A DNA stretch of 9,813 bases from an uncultured Clostridia bacterium (GCA_947625455.1 CANQOJ010000079.1:1-9813); one strand, 5' to 3'; counted from the first letter of the stretch, positions 1-6,478 are shown. Notes: generated from the letters alone by a model not told the origin. A program made the numbers and translations.

Positions 1-357
1 CTTTGCGCTGAAGAATATATCGACAGAGAGATGAACACCGCGCTTTCGGGCGGTGAAGCAAAGCGCATTGAGATAGCGACCGTGCTTGCGAGAAAGGCAA
101 AACTTCTTGTATTTGACGAGCCTGAAGCGGGCATTGATTTATGGAGTTTTTCAAGGCTTGTTGAAACTTTTGAAGAGATACGAAACGGCAGTGCGGGCGA
201 GCTTATCGTGATTTCACATCAGGAGCGCATACTACAAATTGCCGATTCGATAATCGTAATTGCGGACGGCAAGATAAGGGTTTCGGGTGCAAGAGATGAA
301 ATTCTTCCTCAGCTTTTGCAGGGAGAGTACACTTGCTCATGCCCGAAAAGACGCTGA
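1..357 (+). CDS. sufC: SufC-like Fe-S assembly ATPase (C-terminal part)
   Basis: The gene begins before the window; 118 residues remain. It is the ABC ATPase that drives Fe-S cluster assembly in the cytoplasm together with SufB/SufD-type scaffolds. Seen in the sequence: the ABC signature LSGGEAKRIE right after the left edge, Walker B with catalytic Glu (LLVFDEPEAGID), and the switch His in VISHQERIL. The part with Walker A lies outside. The EPEAGID form, in place of the EPTSGLD usual in transporters, and the immediate SufB-like neighbour 24 nt downstream fit SufC rather than a transporter ATPase. The tail ends in a Cys-containing stretch, TCSCPKRR. The two genes are very likely cotranscribed. 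The ATG at 31 is internal, because the reading frame is open to position 1 and the signature motif sits just after it. Confidence 0.85.
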   Translation, partial: LCAEEYIDREMNTALSGGEAKRIEIATVLARKAKLLVFDEPEAGIDLWSFSRLVETFEEIRNGSAGELIVISHQERILQIADSIIVIADGKIRVSGARDEILPQLLQGEYTCSCPKRR

Positions 358-381
358 TATATTTCATAACGAGGTGTCAGT

Positions 382-1317
382 ATGGAAACTAACTTTAATG
401 ACATAACAGCGGGAATGCTGAAAATCATTTCGGACTATGACAGCAGCACGGGATTTCAGGGCGCGTTCAATATACGCGAGGACAGCGCGTGCGCGGGCAG
501 ACAGTCCTCAAAAAACATAACCATTACAAGCAAATCCGACAAGCCCGGAATTGACATAATCGTAAAACCCAACACAAAGGGAGAGACCGTGTACATTCCC
601 GCATGCGTTACGCACAGCGATGTTGACGATTTGGTGTACAACGATTTTTACATCGGAAAGAATGCTGACGTTGTGATAGTGGCGGGGTGCGGAGTTCACA
701 ACGACGGCGAGGAGGACGCGCGCCACAACGGCATTCACCGCTTTTTTCTTGACGAGGGCGCGTCTGTTGTCTACAAGGAAAAGCATATCGGCACGGGAAA
801 CGGCAAGGGCTTAAAGAAGATAGATCCCGTTACGGAATGTTTTTTGAAAAGCGGTTCAAGGCTTGAAATGGACACAATTCAGCTTGGGGGAGTTGACCGT
901 TCGACAAGGACGACATCTGCGGAACTTGCGGCGGGCGCGAAAATTATCGTGCGCGAGAGGATAATGACCGACAACGAGGAAGACGCGGTGACTAAATTCA
1001 GCGTCAAGCTTAATGGCGAGGATAGCGGCGCAGATTTGGTTTCACGTTCTGTTGCAAGGGGAAATTCTCATCAGGCGTTTTACAGCGTCGTTGAGGGCAA
1101 CGCGCGCTGTACGGGACATTCTGCGTGCGACGCTATAATCGCGGAAAACGGCAGAGTTGACGCACAGCCCGCGCTCAATGCCTCAAACGTAGACGCAGAA
1201 CTAATCCACGAAGCCGCAATAGGCAAAATAGCAGGCGAACAGCTTCTGAAGCTTTGTTCTCTTGGACTTACCAAGGAACAGGCAGAGGAGAAAATCATAG
1301 AAGGCTTTCTTCGATAG
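382..1317 (+). CDS. sufB: SufB/SufD-family Fe-S cluster scaffold protein
   Basis: Product of 311 residues, the Fe-S cluster assembly scaffold that partners SufC. The C-terminal half carries the family core: GHSACD at 245-250, where Cys249 aligns with the essential Cys405 of E. coli SufB, and HEAAIGKIAGEQL from 276, where His276/Glu277 match the His433/Glu434 pair of SufB. It ends in the helix GLTKEQAEEKIIEGFL that closes this family. It is much shorter than E. coli SufB (about 495 residues). Short single-scaffold proteins paired with one SufC are known in archaea and anaerobic bacteria (SUF-like minimal systems, SmsCB). Within the window no sufS, sufU or sufD follows. The start is supported by GAGGTG at 371-376. 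A strong stem-loop region follows the stop. Family assignment is firm; that it works without a separate SufD is inference from the local context. Confidence 0.88.
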   Translation: METNFNDITAGMLKIISDYDSSTGFQGAFNIREDSACAGRQSSKNITITSKSDKPGIDIIVKPNTKGETVYIPACVTHSDVDDLVYNDFYIGKNADVVIVAGCGVHNDGEEDARHNGIHRFFLDEGASVVYKEKHIGTGNGKGLKKIDPVTECFLKSGSRLEMDTIQLGGVDRSTRTTSAELAAGAKIIVRERIMTDNEEDAVTKFSVKLNGEDSGADLVSRSVARGNSHQAFYSVVEGNARCTGHSACDAIIAENGRVDAQPALNASNVDAELIHEAAIGKIAGEQLLKLCSLGLTKEQAEEKIIEGFLR

Positions 1318-1351
1318 TATACAGGGTATAGTGGACAGTATGCAGTTATGG

Positions 1352-1369
1352 TATCCGCTGACGCGGATA
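1352..1369 (+). terminator. short hairpin after sufB, possible terminator
   Basis: A perfect 7-bp inverted repeat (TATCCGC, loop TGAC, GCGGATA) starts 34 nt after the sufB stop. A T-run (TTGTTTTT, 1378-1385) follows about 9 nt beyond the stem, further than in a standard intrinsic terminator, so termination here is possible but not certain. The T-run is also part of the larger stem-loop at 1375-1443. Confidence 0.4.
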
Positions 1370-1374
1370 TGATT

Positions 1375-1443
1375 AGATTGTTTTTATACTAAACGAGCGT
1401 AGGCAACCGAGGTGCTTACGCTCTAATTATTTAAAAACAATCT
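1375..1443 (+). repeat. 69-nt nested inverted repeat between sufB and the permease promoter
   Basis: The outer arms are AGATTGTTTTTA (1375-1386) and its exact complement TAAAAACAATCT (1432-1443), 12 bp with no mismatch. Inside a symmetric 8/8-nt internal loop lies a second stem, GAGCGTAGGC (1395-1404) with GCTTACGCTC (1414-1423), 10 bp with one G-T pair and a 9-nt loop. It may end the suf transcript or insulate the next promoter, which begins 45 nt later. No clean U-tract follows the right arm, so it is not a textbook terminator. Origin as a small miniature element is also possible. Confidence 0.6.
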
Positions 1444-1487
1444 GAAAAACACCTTAGCTTTTAGCCAAATTTTTTTAGAAAAAGCTA

Positions 1488-1516
1488 TTGACAAATCTGT
1501 TATAGCTGTATATAAT
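1488..1516 (+). promoter_or_regulatory. consensus sigma-A promoter for the permease pair
   Basis: TTGACA at 1488-1493, a 17-nt spacer, and TATAAT at 1511-1516: both boxes match the sigma-A consensus at every base. Transcription should start near 1523, leaving a 5' leader of about 65 nt. A dyad in the leader (1531-1552) and an AGCTTTT/AAAAGCT inverted repeat (1456-1462 with 1480-1486) just ahead of the -35 box are possible regulator sites. Confidence 0.85.
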
Positions 1517-1530
1517 ATAATTATAGGTAA

Positions 1531-1552
1531 CTTATCTTAATTTACAGATAAG
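1531..1552 (+). promoter_or_regulatory. dyad in the permease leader, possible operator
   Basis: CTTATCT (1531-1537) and AGATAAG (1546-1552) form a perfect 7-bp inverted repeat with an 8-nt centre, about 8 to 30 nt after the predicted transcription start. A protein bound here would block the promoter; as RNA the stem would be weak. The dyad is seen directly; the function is inferred. Confidence 0.35.
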
Positions 1553-1588
1553 CTTTCATTGAAATTTAATGAGAATTGAGGTTTTACG

Positions 1589-2812
1589 ATGTCATTAAAA
1601 ACTATTATTAAAAATATTCAAGGGAATCTCAAATACGGCAAAGCAAATTTTTTTATAAAAAGTTTTTTTCATAATATCCGTCATTACCCTTTCAGATATT
1701 TCGTGATATTTTTAAGCGAAGTAGTCATGATAGTTTTATCTCTGTGCGCAAACGGAATAATGATTGATTCAATTGCGGGATATAACGGCGCTGATGACGG
1801 CAGAAAGCAAATCATATTCAGATTTTATGATGAGATGATTCGTGATGACGAATATGATAAAAGCATTGCTGAAGGGTGGAGAACGTTTGGTTCATTAAGA
1901 GAAAAATTCGATAAATTCATTGAAGATTGTCCGATAGGTATTAAACAAGTCCTGATATATCCCGAAAATAACGATCACAGGGATTCTAAAGTTATGGTGC
2001 GGGGATTTGCAAATTACGAAGATATGACGGAATTTTGGACATCAACGTGGACGGGCGCCCCTTTAGCAACAAGAGAACAGTTTGAAAACCCCGGGGACGT
2101 TTGCTTTGTCGGAGCTGACCAGGACGCAAGAGTCAGCTATGTCTTTACGGATGAAAACCACGTTCTTTACGGCGGTAAGGAATATCTTATTATCGGAGAA
2201 ATTCCGGGAGGTTACGGTTTAACTATACTCTTAGGCTCTGAGCCGGATAGTGTTAAAATATACGACGTGTGGATAGATTTTAAAGATTATCCGACTGAAA
2301 GACAGGCCAACGAAGTTATAGAAATGTTTTTGCAGATGTTCAGCGAAGGAATCGACGGGTATGGGGTGGTAGGAGTTACCAGCAGTCCTGAGGACTTTGG
2401 ACTTCTTGAGGTTAAAATGTCGTTTGCAAATATTATAATAACCGCGCTTATTCAAGTTATAGCAATATTCAATGTAATGCTTATTTTCAGATATATTGTA
2501 AGTATGCGCAAAAAGGAATTTGCAGTTTACAGACTTTGCGGTTTTTCAAAACGCGCCTGCATTTTAAGTTCCTTGTGTGAGATAATGTGCATTTCACTTA
2601 TATGTTCTGTAATTTCATTCGCAATATTTGAACTGATAAAGCCTGCGCTTGCGGAACAGTTTTCGGCTGTATCGGCGGCATTCGACTTCGGATATTATCT
2701 GCTTATTCTGATAGGATACCTTGTTTTAACGGCGATTATTTTCACGGTATATATTGCGCCCGCATTGAATAAGTCGGTCGTAAACGAATTGAAAGGCGGT
2801 CAGGCGTTATGA
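1589..2812 (+). CDS. FtsX/MacB-type ABC transporter permease
   Basis: Membrane protein of 407 residues with the layout of type VII ABC permeases: one N-terminal membrane helix (about 37-58), a large extracytoplasmic domain (about 60-278), then three C-terminal helices (about 279-303, 326-348 and 367-391). Between the second and third helices lies KKEFAVYRLCGFSK (308-321), resembling the cytoplasmic loop by which FtsX-family proteins touch their ATPase. Such transporters do not carry substrate through a pore; they couple ATP use to work outside the membrane, for example peptide or lipid extrusion, antibiotic sensing, or control of wall hydrolases. The substrate cannot be told here. The start is fixed by GAGG at 1578-1581 with 7-nt spacing. 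It overlaps the next permease by 4 nt (ATGA), so the two are translationally coupled and probably form a heterodimer. No ATPase gene lies in this transcription unit. Confidence 0.82.
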   Translation: MSLKTIIKNIQGNLKYGKANFFIKSFFHNIRHYPFRYFVIFLSEVVMIVLSLCANGIMIDSIAGYNGADDGRKQIIFRFYDEMIRDDEYDKSIAEGWRTFGSLREKFDKFIEDCPIGIKQVLIYPENNDHRDSKVMVRGFANYEDMTEFWTSTWTGAPLATREQFENPGDVCFVGADQDARVSYVFTDENHVLYGGKEYLIIGEIPGGYGLTILLGSEPDSVKIYDVWIDFKDYPTERQANEVIEMFLQMFSEGIDGYGVVGVTSSPEDFGLLEVKMSFANIIITALIQVIAIFNVMLIFRYIVSMRKKEFAVYRLCGFSKRACILSSLCEIMCISLICSVISFAIFELIKPALAEQFSAVSAAFDFGYYLLILIGYLVLTAIIFTVYIAPALNKSVVNELKGGQAL

Positions 2813-3942
2813 ATTATATAAAAATGGCTTTATATTCATTCGCGAAAAACAAACTGACGTTTATATTTATTATCATTGAAACAGGCGCTTTGTTTTTGGC
2901 GCTGAATTTCCTTGTTTCAACTCTCAATGACATAGATATACTGAACCGCGCTTATAAGGACATTCTTGCGGATAACGGCTATACTGTATATGATGAAAAC
3001 AGTAATGAAAATTTTGTGTTTGAAGGTCTGGATACAAGGCAGTCGCGCGAAAAGATACTTGAAAATCTGACGGGAAATTACAAGGTATATGATATTATAT
3101 ACCTGATGGACGAGAGCGGTGTAATGATTTATTCGATAAGCGACGAAATATATTCAAAGCTTGCTGTGCCTTTGTCATTCGGAAATTACAGTAAGGGCGT
3201 ATGCAGTCCCGATATATCCCTCGGCGAGTATAATGCAAAATTGCACGACGGCAGAACGCTTACAATTCCGCTCAGCGGCAGGCTTACGCTCAGCACATAC
3301 ATTCCGCAGTGCGGCGCAAGTAAAAGCAACGGATTTTCCACAAAGGATATGTACTCTATATCGTTTAACACACAAAAAACTATAATTATAAACCGTTCGT
3401 CTGTCGCGGATTTCATTGACGAATTCCACTTCAGTCCGCAGTTTATAATTCAGTTTGACGACGAAAACGCCGAACAGAATATAAAGAAACTCAACGAAAA
3501 TGCGTCGGCATACAGCGGTGAACTGATACTTGAAAATACCGAAAAGGCATCAGAACGCAGCTTTATGAAATTTATGCCCGTGATAGTATGCGTACTGATT
3601 ATCACGCTTATAGGAACGCTAAGCATTTCAATGATACTTCACACGCAGAATGAATACAGAAACGGCTGTTTGTGGATATGCGGATATTCAAGAAAGCAGA
3701 TAATTTTCTCGCAGGCAGTGAATATTCTTTTTCCCATGATTATAGCCGCGGCAATCGGCGTTATAGTGTTTGCCGTATGGAGATTATTTGAAAACAGTCC
3801 CGCAGCGGGAATGTCGATAAGCATATATAATTTCGCGGTTTCAATTTTAATGTGCCTGCTGCTGACAGGCACGGCAACGGCGATACCGTATTTCAAAAGT
3901 ATAAACAAATCGCCGATTGAGTATTTGAGGAGAGTGCAGTAA
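2809..3942 (+). CDS. FtsX/MacB-type ABC transporter permease, second subunit
   Basis: Membrane protein of 377 residues with the same plan as its upstream partner: first helix at about 16-36, extracytoplasmic domain to about 253, and helices at about 256-277, 302-324 and 340-362. The coupling-loop region, RNGCLWICGYSRKQI, is equivalent to the one in the neighbour but more diverged. It ends in SPIEYLRRVQ, a tail typical of FtsX-like permeases. The ATG overlaps the stop of the preceding gene (ATGA), which points to coupled translation and a heteromeric complex. The gene ends just before a large two-way hairpin. The closest ATPase of the matching family is on the opposite strand at 4636-5286, beyond a peroxiredoxin gene. 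Family is clear from topology and loop motif; substrate is unknown. Confidence 0.78.
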   Translation: MNYIKMALYSFAKNKLTFIFIIIETGALFLALNFLVSTLNDIDILNRAYKDILADNGYTVYDENSNENFVFEGLDTRQSREKILENLTGNYKVYDIIYLMDESGVMIYSISDEIYSKLAVPLSFGNYSKGVCSPDISLGEYNAKLHDGRTLTIPLSGRLTLSTYIPQCGASKSNGFSTKDMYSISFNTQKTIIINRSSVADFIDEFHFSPQFIIQFDDENAEQNIKKLNENASAYSGELILENTEKASERSFMKFMPVIVCVLIITLIGTLSISMILHTQNEYRNGCLWICGYSRKQIIFSQAVNILFPMIIAAAIGVIVFAVWRLFENSPAAGMSISIYNFAVSILMCLLLTGTATAIPYFKSINKSPIEYLRRVQ

Positions 3943-3950
3943 AAATCGGA

Positions 3951-4055
3951 CAGACTGTATATAAAGCCCCATCTACTTTGTCAGCGGCACAGCGGCAGGC
4001 ACAAAGCCTAGCCGCTGTGCCGCTTCCGCGTATCTGGGGCTTTCTATACAGTCTG
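3951..4055. terminator. 105-nt nested hairpin, likely bidirectional terminator
   Basis: The outer arms 3951-3971 (beginning CAGACTGTATA) and 4035-4055 (ending TATACAGTCTG) pair over 21 bp with one mismatch. After a 12/11-nt internal loop comes GCGGCACAGCGGC (3984-3996) with its exact complement at 4011-4023, extended by AGGC/GCCT around an ACAAA loop, with one bulged A at 4010. An A-run (3941-3945) precedes it and a T-rich stretch (4057-4069) follows, so either strand gives a stem followed by U residues. It lies between the convergent permease and bcp genes, the right place for a shared terminator. It is much longer than termination requires. Confidence 0.75.
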
Positions 4056-4067
4056 AATTTTGACTTT

Positions 4068-4535
4068 TTATTTCAAATTAACATTAAGCCAATCCAGCAT
4101 CTTTTCGGCGTCATCTGCCGCTTTTACCTTGTCGTTGGCAAAAATGACAATACCGTTTTCGTCAATGATATAAGTCGTTCTGACAACTCCCATTGTTGTC
4201 TTTCCGTACAGCTTCTTTTCTTTCCAGGTGTCATACGCTTCGATAGCGGTACGCTCCGTATCGGAAAGTATTGTGAATTTCAGCCCGTAGTTTGCTTCAA
4301 ACTTCTTATGCGCAGCAACCGAATCCTTGCTCACCCCGATTACAACAACATTTTTCTCCGCAAACTCGTTTATTTTTTCGGAATATGCAGCTGCTTGTTT
4401 CGAGCAGCCTGGGGTGTTGTCTTTGGCATAAAAGTAAAGTAAAATCTTCTTTCCCGCATATTCCGAAAGAGAATGTACGGTACCGTTCTGGTCAGGCAGT
4501 AAAAAATCAGGCGCTTTTGTACCTATTGATAACAT
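4068..4535 (-). CDS. bcp: Bcp/PrxQ-type peroxiredoxin with a single cysteine
   Basis: Cytoplasmic thiol peroxidase of 155 residues, the usual length for Bcp; it reduces hydrogen peroxide and organic hydroperoxides. The active site reads FYAKDNTPGCSKQAAAY, with peroxidatic Cys44 in the TPGC motif, and Arg119 in GVVRTTYIID matches the conserved catalytic Arg. E. coli Bcp has a resolving Cys five residues after the first; here that position (49) is Ala, and Cys44 is the only cysteine in the protein. It must therefore work as a 1-Cys enzyme using an external thiol. The start is fixed by AAGGAG eight nt upstream. It lies 100 nt downstream of the ATPase gene on the same strand and may be cotranscribed; I found no convincing promoter in the gap. 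The large hairpin at 3951-4055 ends the transcript. Confidence 0.9.
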   Translation of the reverse strand: MLSIGTKAPDFLLPDQNGTVHSLSEYAGKKILLYFYAKDNTPGCSKQAAAYSEKINEFAEKNVVVIGVSKDSVAAHKKFEANYGLKFTILSDTERTAIEAYDTWKEKKLYGKTTMGVVRTTYIIDENGIVIFANDKVKAADDAEKMLDWLNVNLK

Positions 4536-4635
4536 TTTTATTTCTCCTTATGTATTCGCCCTCGCCTAAATCTTCATGTAAAGGCAAACGGCGTTATAAA
4601 TTCCGTGAAAAAGCTAATGAAACTCAAATTTAATT

Positions 4636-5286
4636 TCAGACAATCTTCCCGTCCGAAATTTCAACCGTCCTCGAACACTTTTCGGCAATTTCGGGGTTGT
4701 GCGTGATTATGACAATCGTTTTGTGCTGTTCACGGTTCATTTTTGTTAGCAAGTCCATGACTTCATTTCCCGACTTCTCGTCAAGATTTCCCGTCGGCTC
4801 GTCGCAAAGCAATATTTCGGGATCGTTTATCATTGCCCTCGCAATCGCAACGCGCTGCTGCTGACCGCCCGAAAGCTGAGAGGGATAGTGATTAAGGCGT
4901 TCCGACAATCCCAGACTTTCGGTTATCTCACGGTAATTTTCAGCTTTTTTCTTCGCAAGCCTTGCGGGGAGCAGAATGTTTTCAGCCGCCGTAAGTTCGG
5001 GCAATAAATCAAAGAATTGAAATACAAAGCCTATATGATTAAGTCGAAAATCCGAGGCTTTGTTGTCGTCAAATGCGGTGATTTCGTTGTCGCTGCAAAC
5101 TATTTTTCCGTTGTCAGCCTTATCAAGCAGACCGATAAGGTTCAGCAAAGTTGTCTTTCCGCTTCCCGATTTTCCGATTATTGCGACAAGCTCCCCGTCA
5201 TCTACCGTCAAGCTGACGTCATTAACCGCCGCAACCGCGCTTTCGCCTTTGCCGTAAGTTTTGCATAAGTTTTCAAGTTTAATCAT
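4636..5286 (-). CDS. LolD/MacB-type ABC transporter ATPase
   Basis: Protein of 216 residues, the typical length for the ATPase of FtsX/MacB-family transporters, acting on the inner face of the membrane. All ATPase motifs are intact: Walker A GKSGSGKT (38-45), Q-loop Gln90 in FVFQFFDLLPELTAAENI, signature LSGGQQQR (138-145), Walker B ILLCDEP (158-164), D-loop GNLD (166-169) and switch His196. The FQFFDLLPELTAAENI stretch and EPTGNLD are hallmarks of the MacB/LolD/FtsE group rather than of ABC-2 exporters. No permease adjoins it; the next gene on its strand is bcp. The best candidates for partners are the two permeases at 1589-3942, on the other strand. The start is supported by GAGG eight nt upstream. 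Promoters lie at 5322-5350 and perhaps 5430-5458. Confidence 0.9.
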   Translation of the reverse strand: MIKLENLCKTYGKGESAVAAVNDVSLTVDDGELVAIIGKSGSGKTTLLNLIGLLDKADNGKIVCSDNEITAFDDNKASDFRLNHIGFVFQFFDLLPELTAAENILLPARLAKKKAENYREITESLGLSERLNHYPSQLSGGQQQRVAIARAMINDPEILLCDEPTGNLDEKSGNEVMDLLTKMNREQHKTIVIITHNPEIAEKCSRTVEISDGKIV

Positions 5287-5321
5287 TGTTTTGTCCTCGC
5301 TTGTTTCAAAATTTCATTTTA

Positions 5322-5350
5322 AGATTAAAAATAACTGTTTGCTTTGTCAA
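5322..5350 (-). promoter_or_regulatory. proximal promoter of the ATPase-bcp unit
   Basis: On the minus strand a perfect TTGACA (plus positions 5345-5350) is followed by 17 nt and TAATCT (5322-5327), which matches the -10 consensus at three of six bases. The start of transcription would be about 30 nt before the ATPase start codon. The -35 box lies in a short tandem repeat, TGACAAA-T-TGACAAA. Confidence 0.5.
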
Positions 5351-5354
5351 TTTG

Positions 5355-5405
5355 TCAGATGTAACCAAGAATGTTTTTCAATAACTTTATATCACGACCG
5401 TTCAT
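5355..5405 (-). pseudogene. 16-codon ORF, possible remnant of a HepT/DUF86-like gene
   Basis: A minus-strand ATG opens MNGRDIKLLKNILGYI and stops at TGA; in the same frame the text continues as QIDKANSYF before the next stop. From memory, HepT-type (DUF86) toxins often begin MN-x-RD followed by an I/L-rich helix, a Tyr-containing turn and then an acidic-I pattern, so this may be the decayed 5' end of such a gene. The stretch is short and the match is only a pattern; it could equally be a leader peptide or chance. It sits directly behind the extended -10 promoter at 5430-5458. AAAGGG lies about 12 nt before the ATG, a poor spacing. Confidence 0.25.
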
Positions 5406-5429
5406 ATGTCACTACAACCCTTTTTATAT

Positions 5430-5458
5430 ATTATACCACACTTCACCTAAAAAAGCAA
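5430..5458 (-). promoter_or_regulatory. distal extended -10 promoter, minus strand
   Basis: Read on the minus strand: TTGCTT (plus positions 5453-5458), a 17-nt spacer ending in TGG, then a perfect TATAAT (5430-5435), giving an extended -10 element TGGTATAAT. Transcription would start near 5424, about 135 nt before the ATPase start codon, and run through the 16-codon ORF. It may serve as a second promoter of the ATPase-bcp unit or be left over from a lost gene. Confidence 0.6.
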
Positions 5459-5529
5459 CCCCATTTTCAGACTGTCGAGAAAGTTTGAATGGGACTTTAT
5501 ATACGGCATGTATCAACCGAAAATCTGTA

Positions 5530-5558
5530 TTGCAAAATCCGAAAAAATGTGTTATAAT
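5530..5558 (+). promoter_or_regulatory. extended -10 promoter of the SUKH-3 gene
   Basis: TTGCAA (5530-5535), a 17-nt spacer and a perfect TATAAT (5553-5558) preceded by TGT, which makes an extended -10 box. The transcript should begin near 5565, giving a leader of about 70 nt. It is divergent from the minus-strand promoters at 5322-5458. Confidence 0.75.
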
Positions 5559-5623
5559 ATCAAAAAAGGGAGGTGGCTCAGTTTAAATTCGGCGCTCTAA
5601 GCAGTATTCTCTCTATAATAATC

Positions 5624-5629
5624 AGGAGG
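5624..5629 (+). promoter_or_regulatory. ribosome binding site that fixes the SUKH-3 start
   Basis: A perfect AGGAGG lies six nt before the ATG at 5636. It settles the start against an upstream in-frame GTG at 5573, which would add 21 residues that read like untranslated leader. Confidence 0.85.
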
Positions 5630-5635
5630 TTTATA

Positions 5636-6478
5636 ATGACAAACCAAGAATTTTTAGAACGTATATACGCTGCGGCAAGCTCCGTATCAGTTCATAAAAC
5701 ATACTCTGCCGAGGAAATTGAAAATAAAATTCGCAATATTTATTCTGGCGTTTTTGACACAAGTAAGATTGTAGAACGTTTTTTAATTATTGGAAGTGTA
5801 AATTTTAAGCGTGTTGAAAAACGTTCAAACGATGAATTATCTTTTAGTATTGGGTGGACGTCAAGGGTCGAATATTGGCAGGACATCAACTGCGTTGTTA
5901 ATTCGACCGGTAATGTCAGGAATTGTGCTGGCATAATAGAGTGGTTTTATATTTCGGAAGAGGGCAAATTTTACAACCAAGACCATAAACTTATTTCCGA
6001 AGATGTAGAGGGTTTTGCCGAGTACATTACAACAGTCGAATATGACTACCACCCCGCGCCAACGCAGCGCACATACGATATGCTTAGATTCTTCGGCTGG
6101 TATGAGGGCAGACATGTTGACACAACAGCATTTGAACAGGAAATGGATCGTCGCGGAATTAAACTGTCCGAAAAACAGCTTGCGTTTTTTAGAGAATTCA
6201 GTGGTTTGCACTTTTCATTTGACAGAGATGCTTGGGGATTTGATTCATTGGAAAGAATTCTGACTGAGAAAGAATACTATTGTGAAGTATCTCGTGAAAA
6301 AAATGACTACAAGGTGATTTACTGCGGCTACACTCAGGGTGGACCGCTTGCGATTGATCCTGACGGTATCATAAACTTACTTTGGGGACACCCTTGGGGC
6401 AGAACGACAATGGAATGTATAAATCATCTATGCGAGGACGTTCCGGAGGATTACAAATGGATTCCGCCTGATAAATGA
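5636..6478 (+). CDS. two-domain protein with SUKH-3-like C-terminal domain, putative immunity protein
   Basis: Protein of 280 residues with no signal peptide or membrane segment, so probably cytoplasmic. The C-terminal half (about 148-270) shows the pattern I associate with the SUKH-3 domain: LRFFGWYEGRHVD (150-162), FFREFSGLHF (184-193), and GYTQGGPLAIDPDG (231-244) followed by LLWGHPWG. SUKH-family proteins commonly neutralise polymorphic or contact-dependent toxins by direct binding. The N-terminal half (about 1-145) is rich in aromatic and beta-prone residues (IGWTSRVEYWQDIN, IIEWFYISEEGKFY); I do not recognise it. Many SUKH-3 proteins are about half this long, so the protein appears to be a fusion or extended form. 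No toxin gene adjoins it in the window. It has its own promoter and terminator, so it is a single-gene unit. The SUKH-3 call rests on motif pattern only. Confidence 0.6.
   Translation: MTNQEFLERIYAAASSVSVHKTYSAEEIENKIRNIYSGVFDTSKIVERFLIIGSVNFKRVEKRSNDELSFSIGWTSRVEYWQDINCVVNSTGNVRNCAGIIEWFYISEEGKFYNQDHKLISEDVEGFAEYITTVEYDYHPAPTQRTYDMLRFFGWYEGRHVDTTAFEQEMDRRGIKLSEKQLAFFREFSGLHFSFDRDAWGFDSLERILTEKEYYCEVSREKNDYKVIYCGYTQGGPLAIDPDGIINLLWGHPWGRTTMECINHLCEDVPEDYKWIPPDK

Larger units (their letters stand above)
5287..5635. other. divergent intergenic region
   Basis: These 349 nt separate the ATPase gene from the SUKH-3 gene. They hold two minus-strand promoters, one plus-strand promoter and the 16-codon minus-strand ORF, all listed separately. 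In addition, AAAGGGAGG at 5564-5572 is a ribosome-binding-like sequence lying directly against an in-frame GTG, too close to serve it. No intrinsic terminator is visible, which fits a region where transcription starts in both directions. Confidence 0.7.

Noticed and set aside
3978..4442. Long plus-strand open frame of 154 codons across the hairpin and bcp
   Set aside because: It lies antisense to bcp, which has intact peroxiredoxin motifs and a good ribosome binding site, and its first part is the hairpin. No family features are seen.
5573..5635. GTG start that would extend the SUKH-3 protein by 21 residues
   Set aside because: The ribosome-binding-like GGGAGG touches the GTG with no spacing, while AGGAGG stands six nt before the ATG at 5636.
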